A stretch of DNA of 7,484 nucleotides, from assembly GCA_021802025.1 (NCBI GenBank), contig JAKABC010000085.1, positions 1 through 7,484 of the forward strand, given 5' to 3'. This document shows positions 5,566 to 7,484 of the stretch, piece after piece (the first letter of the stretch is position 1; each line of letters begins with the position of its first letter). The notes under the pieces are model-generated. The model saw nothing but the letters and a program-made list of their open reading frames with translations. It made no database searches and was not told where the DNA came from. The stretch comes from Actinomycetes bacterium. GTDB lineage: Bacteria > Actinomycetota > Acidimicrobiia > Acidimicrobiales > RAAP-2. A program made the translations under genes and the position numbers.

Positions 5566-5889
5566 CTAGCGGGCGCGCAACTCTCCGAGGGCTCGGCGGA
5601 GGTGGTCTGGGAGTTGGTGATAGGTCAGTTCCGCGGCTCCTACACCGCATTTGATCAGGTACTTCCCGGGTAGGGGGCGGGGTTCCATCCCGTCGAGCAG
5701 GGCCCGGAGGCGCCGGCGGATCCGGTTCCTCACCACCGCGGGCCCCACGGGCCGACCGATGGCGAAGGCCGCCGCAACTCCGGGGTCGGATCCGGCCACG
5801 AAGCGGATGCTCAGTGGCCCGCTGCGAGCCCGCGCCGTCGGTGTGGCGAAGAGCGCGAACTGCCGGCGGGTGCGGACCCGGTCCGGCAC
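5566..5889 (-). CDS. rnpA: Ribonuclease P protein component
   Basis: This 107-residue basic protein is the protein subunit of RNase P, which cleaves 5' leaders from pre-tRNAs with the catalytic RNA (rnpB, not in this window). The RNR motif reads GPAVVRNRIRRRLRALL (49-65). It is preceded by FAIGRPVG, matching the family core. It is slightly shorter than most homologues, mainly at the N-terminus (MPDRVRTRRQF). The GTG at 5889 is 5 bases after the rpmH stop and has no evident ribosome-binding site, so translation probably couples to rpmH. Confidence 0.93.
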   Translation of the reverse strand: MPDRVRTRRQFALFATPTARARSGPLSIRFVAGSDPGVAAAFAIGRPVGPAVVRNRIRRRLRALLDGMEPRPLPGKYLIKCGVGAAELTYHQLPDHLRRALGELRAR

Positions 5890-5894
5890 GCGGG

Positions 5895-6029
5895 CTAGAC
5901 CGTCAAGCGGTGGCGGCCCTTGGCCCGGCGGGCCTTGAGGACGGCGCGCCCGGCGCGGGTCCGCATACGGGCCCGGAAGCCGTGGGTCTTGGCCCTCTTC
6001 CTCTGGTTCGGCTGGTAGGTGCGCTTCAC
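5895..6029 (-). CDS. rpmH: Ribosomal protein bL34
   Basis: This 44-residue, very basic large-subunit ribosomal protein reads (M)KRTYQPNQRKRAKTHGFRAR at its start and ends RRAKGRHRLTV, the standard bL34 sequence. The start is the GTG at 6027-6029, with GAGG a few bases upstream. The open frame extends much further upstream on the minus strand but that part has no homology and crosses the promoter region. It is the first gene of the rpmH-rnpA-yidD-yidC-jag array and is divergent from dnaA. Confidence 0.97.
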   Translation of the reverse strand: MKRTYQPNQRKRAKTHGFRARMRTRAGRAVLKARRAKGRHRLTV

Positions 6030-6102
6030 GAAAACCTCATTCTCGACGACGTCGCGCGCGCGGCCGGTCCGCTGCGGAATCCCGGTCGCACGATGGCGAG
6101 CC

Positions 6103-6108
6103 ATCTTA
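6103..6108 (-). promoter_or_regulatory. Possible -10 element for the rpmH operon
   Basis: On the minus strand TAAGAT fits the TANNNT pattern of actinobacterial -10 elements and lies about 74 bases upstream of the rpmH GTG. The expected -35 position shows no convincing TTGACA-like sequence. A promoter must exist in this gap, but this placement is tentative. Confidence 0.3.
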
Positions 6109-6203
6109 TCCCACCGGTCTCGGCCACCTCTCAGGCTCCCCGGGCACGGGCCGGTGAATAGGTGTATGGTGGCCGTCCCTGTCAGTGAGCGACCGTTTCC
6201 CCT

Positions 6204-6224
6204 TGTGGGAAGGGTTGTGGAAAA
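6204..6224 (-). promoter_or_regulatory. DnaA boxes upstream of dnaA
   Basis: TGTGGAAAA at 6216-6224 (minus-strand TTTTCCACA) fits TTWTNCACA at all nine positions. TGTGGGAAG at 6204-6212 matches 7 of 9, in the same orientation, starting 12 bp earlier. A third 7-of-9 match, TGTGGAGGA at 6239-6247, overlaps the dnaA ribosome-binding site. Their position suggests DnaA autoregulation or an upstream origin element. Confidence 0.5.
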
Positions 6225-6241
6225 CATCGGTGACGGCCTGT

Positions 6242-6246
6242 GGAGG
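6242..6246 (+). promoter_or_regulatory. dnaA ribosome-binding site
   Basis: GGAGG lies 7 bases before the GTG at 6254-6256 and decides that start over the in-frame GTG at 6272, whose nearest GAGG is too close. Confidence 0.75.
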
Positions 6247-6253
6247 AACGATC

Positions 6254-7484
6254 GTGCAGAACGGTGAGGAGGTGTGGACCCAGCTCCGTGAATCGTTGCG
6301 CGGTAACGCCTCTGAGGCGGTGTGGGCGGCCGGGCTGAGCACACTGCGGCTTGTGGATTTCCGTGGGGACGAGCTGGTGATAGGCGCGCCCAACCAGATC
6401 CAACTCCAGCGCGTTCAACAGCGCTACCTCCCCTTCATCACCGAGCACGCCCAGCGGGTCATCGGCCCCGCGGTGCAGGTCTCGTTGACCGTCGCCGACG
6501 CCCCCGCCGCCACACCACCCACCGAGCCCGTCGGTGCGAGCGCGCCCGCACCCAACCCCGCCGTGCCCGGCGCCTCGAGTTACGCGGCCAGCGTGGACGC
6601 CCCCGCCCGGCTCGACCCGCGCATGACCTTCGACTCGTTCGTCCCGGGTCCTTCGAATCGCCTGGCCTTCGCCGCGGCTCAGTCGGTCGCCGAGACGCCG
6701 GGTCGGGCCTACAACCCGCTCATGATCTACGGCAACTCCGGCCTGGGTAAGACCCACCTGTTGCACGCCATCGGCAACTATGTGCGCGAGAACTACCCGG
6801 GCCGTCGCGTGCTCTACGTCTCGACCGAGACGTTCCTCAACGACTTCATCCGCGCCATCCAGACCAAGACCCAGTTGGCCCTCCACGAGCGCTACCGGGA
6901 GAACGACGTCTTGTTGATCGACGACATCCAGTTCATGGAACAGCGCGGAGAGACCTTCCACGAGGAGATCTTCCACACCTACAACGCCCTGCACGGCGAG
7001 GGCAAGCAGATCGTGCTCACCTCGGACCGCTCGCCCCGCGACCTCGCCGGACTCCAGGACCGATTCCGCAGTCGGCTCCTCCAGGGACTCGTCACCGAGG
7101 TCGACCAGCCCGACCTCGAGACCCGCATCGCCATCCTGCGCTCCAAGGCCGAGGCCGAGCGCATCGCCCTGCCCGACGACGTGACCGAGTGGATCGCCCA
7201 GCGGGTCCGGGACAACATCCGTGAGCTCGAGGGTTCGATCACGATGCTGCGGGCCTTCGCGAACCTGCGTCAAGAGCCGATCACCCTCGAGCTGGCCCGT
7301 ACGCATCTGACCAACCTGGGCCAGGAGCAGGCCGTCTTAAAGCCCGAGACGATCCTCAGCGTCGTCGCCGACTTCTACGGCCTCTCGGTGGACGAGGTGC
7401 GTGGCTCGAAGCGTCTGCGCCCCCTCGTCCACGCCCGCCACGTCGCGATGTTCCTGATCAGAGATATGTTGAACAACTACTCGT
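6254..7484 (+). CDS. dnaA: Chromosomal replication initiator DnaA (3' end outside window)
   Basis: The frame is open from the GTG at 6254 to the window edge: 410 visible residues of an AAA+ ATPase that binds DnaA boxes and melts oriC. Domain I covers about 1-80 (VWTQLRESL, then PNQIQLQRVQQRYLP). Domain II is a short Ala/Pro-rich linker (about 82-120). Domain III starts at MTFDSFVPGPSNRLA, with Walker A GNSGLGKT (160-167), Walker B LLIDDIQF (220-227) and the arginine-finger block DRFRSRLLQGL (269-279), then PDLETRIAIL. Domain IV begins near 364, with the basic-loop region KRLRPLVHARHVAMFL (386-401). The window ends inside domain IV, before the RDHTTV signature would appear. The linker is much shorter than in Streptomyces. 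A rare TTA leucine codon occurs at residue 362. The gene diverges from rpmH. Confidence 0.97.
   Translation, partial: MQNGEEVWTQLRESLRGNASEAVWAAGLSTLRLVDFRGDELVIGAPNQIQLQRVQQRYLPFITEHAQRVIGPAVQVSLTVADAPAATPPTEPVGASAPAPNPAVPGASSYAASVDAPARLDPRMTFDSFVPGPSNRLAFAAAQSVAETPGRAYNPLMIYGNSGLGKTHLLHAIGNYVRENYPGRRVLYVSTETFLNDFIRAIQTKTQLALHERYRENDVLLIDDIQFMEQRGETFHEEIFHTYNALHGEGKQIVLTSDRSPRDLAGLQDRFRSRLLQGLVTEVDQPDLETRIAILRSKAEAERIALPDDVTEWIAQRVRDNIRELEGSITMLRAFANLRQEPITLELARTHLTNLGQEQAVLKPETILSVVADFYGLSVDEVRGSKRLRPLVHARHVAMFLIRDMLNNYS

Noticed and set aside
6165..6170. TATGGT as a -10 element for dnaA
   Set aside because: No -35-like hexamer occurs 16-18 bp upstream, and isolated TANNNT matches are frequent. 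The dnaA promoter is probably in this gap but I cannot place it.
6030..6344. Upstream extension of the rpmH frame to 149 codons
   Set aside because: Only the last 44 residues match bL34. The extension crosses the divergent promoter region and the dnaA start, and has no homology that I recognise.
6182..7306. Long open frame of 374 codons on the minus strand
   Set aside because: It is antisense to dnaA, whose plus frame carries all the DnaA motifs. Long open antisense frames are common in GC-rich coding DNA, and this one has no recognisable domain.

Overview
The window is a dense, GC-rich chromosomal segment from the replication-origin neighbourhood of a bacterium, most likely an Actinomycetota. 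The order cwlM > < parB-parA, rsmG, jag, yidC, yidD, rnpA, rpmH < > dnaA is the classic origin-proximal arrangement. The convergent cwlM-like gene next to parB matches the mycobacterial/actinobacterial version of it. The long Jag with an N-terminal Jag_N domain and the short divergent RsmG suggest a deep-branching class such as Acidimicrobiia. That class assignment is an inference from recalled family features, not a computed placement.

Layout. Bases 2-718 (+) hold the 3' part of a CwlM-like protein: a peptidoglycan-binding repeat followed by a decayed amidase-3 fold. A 127-bp AT-richer convergent gap follows, with DnaA-box-like 9-mers and a small hairpin. On the minus strand come parB and parA, overlapping by 8 bp. 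Then comes a 232-bp gap between the parA start and the rsmG stop, carrying a good parA promoter and three perfect 16-bp parS palindromes. Still on the minus strand is a tightly packed array, in transcription order rpmH, rnpA, yidD, yidC, jag, rsmG, with gaps from a 4-bp overlap to 22 bp. A 224-bp divergent gap separates rpmH from dnaA (+), which runs off the right edge. dnaN and the dnaA-dnaN gap, the usual actinobacterial oriC, are outside the window.

How the genes work together. DnaA starts replication. ParB loads at the parS cluster and, with the ParA ATPase, segregates the origin region. L34, the RNase P protein and RsmG serve ribosome and tRNA production. YidD and YidC serve membrane-protein insertion, and Jag (KhpB/EloR) is an RNA-binding partner encoded beside YidC. 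The CwlM homologue links the locus to peptidoglycan synthesis control.

Most of the window is conserved core genome, and I see no mobile element, CRISPR array, tRNA or rRNA. The points that deserve attention are: (1) a textbook intrinsic terminator lying inside the first 20 codons of rsmG; (2) a near-perfect ribosome-binding site and ATG in the middle of jag, which would yield a KH-R3H-only protein; (3) loss of zinc-ligand histidines in the CwlM-like protein; (4) methionine in place of the conserved groove arginine of YidC; (5) DnaA-box-like sequences spaced 12 bp apart at both ends of the cluster. I did not find a wholly new system here.
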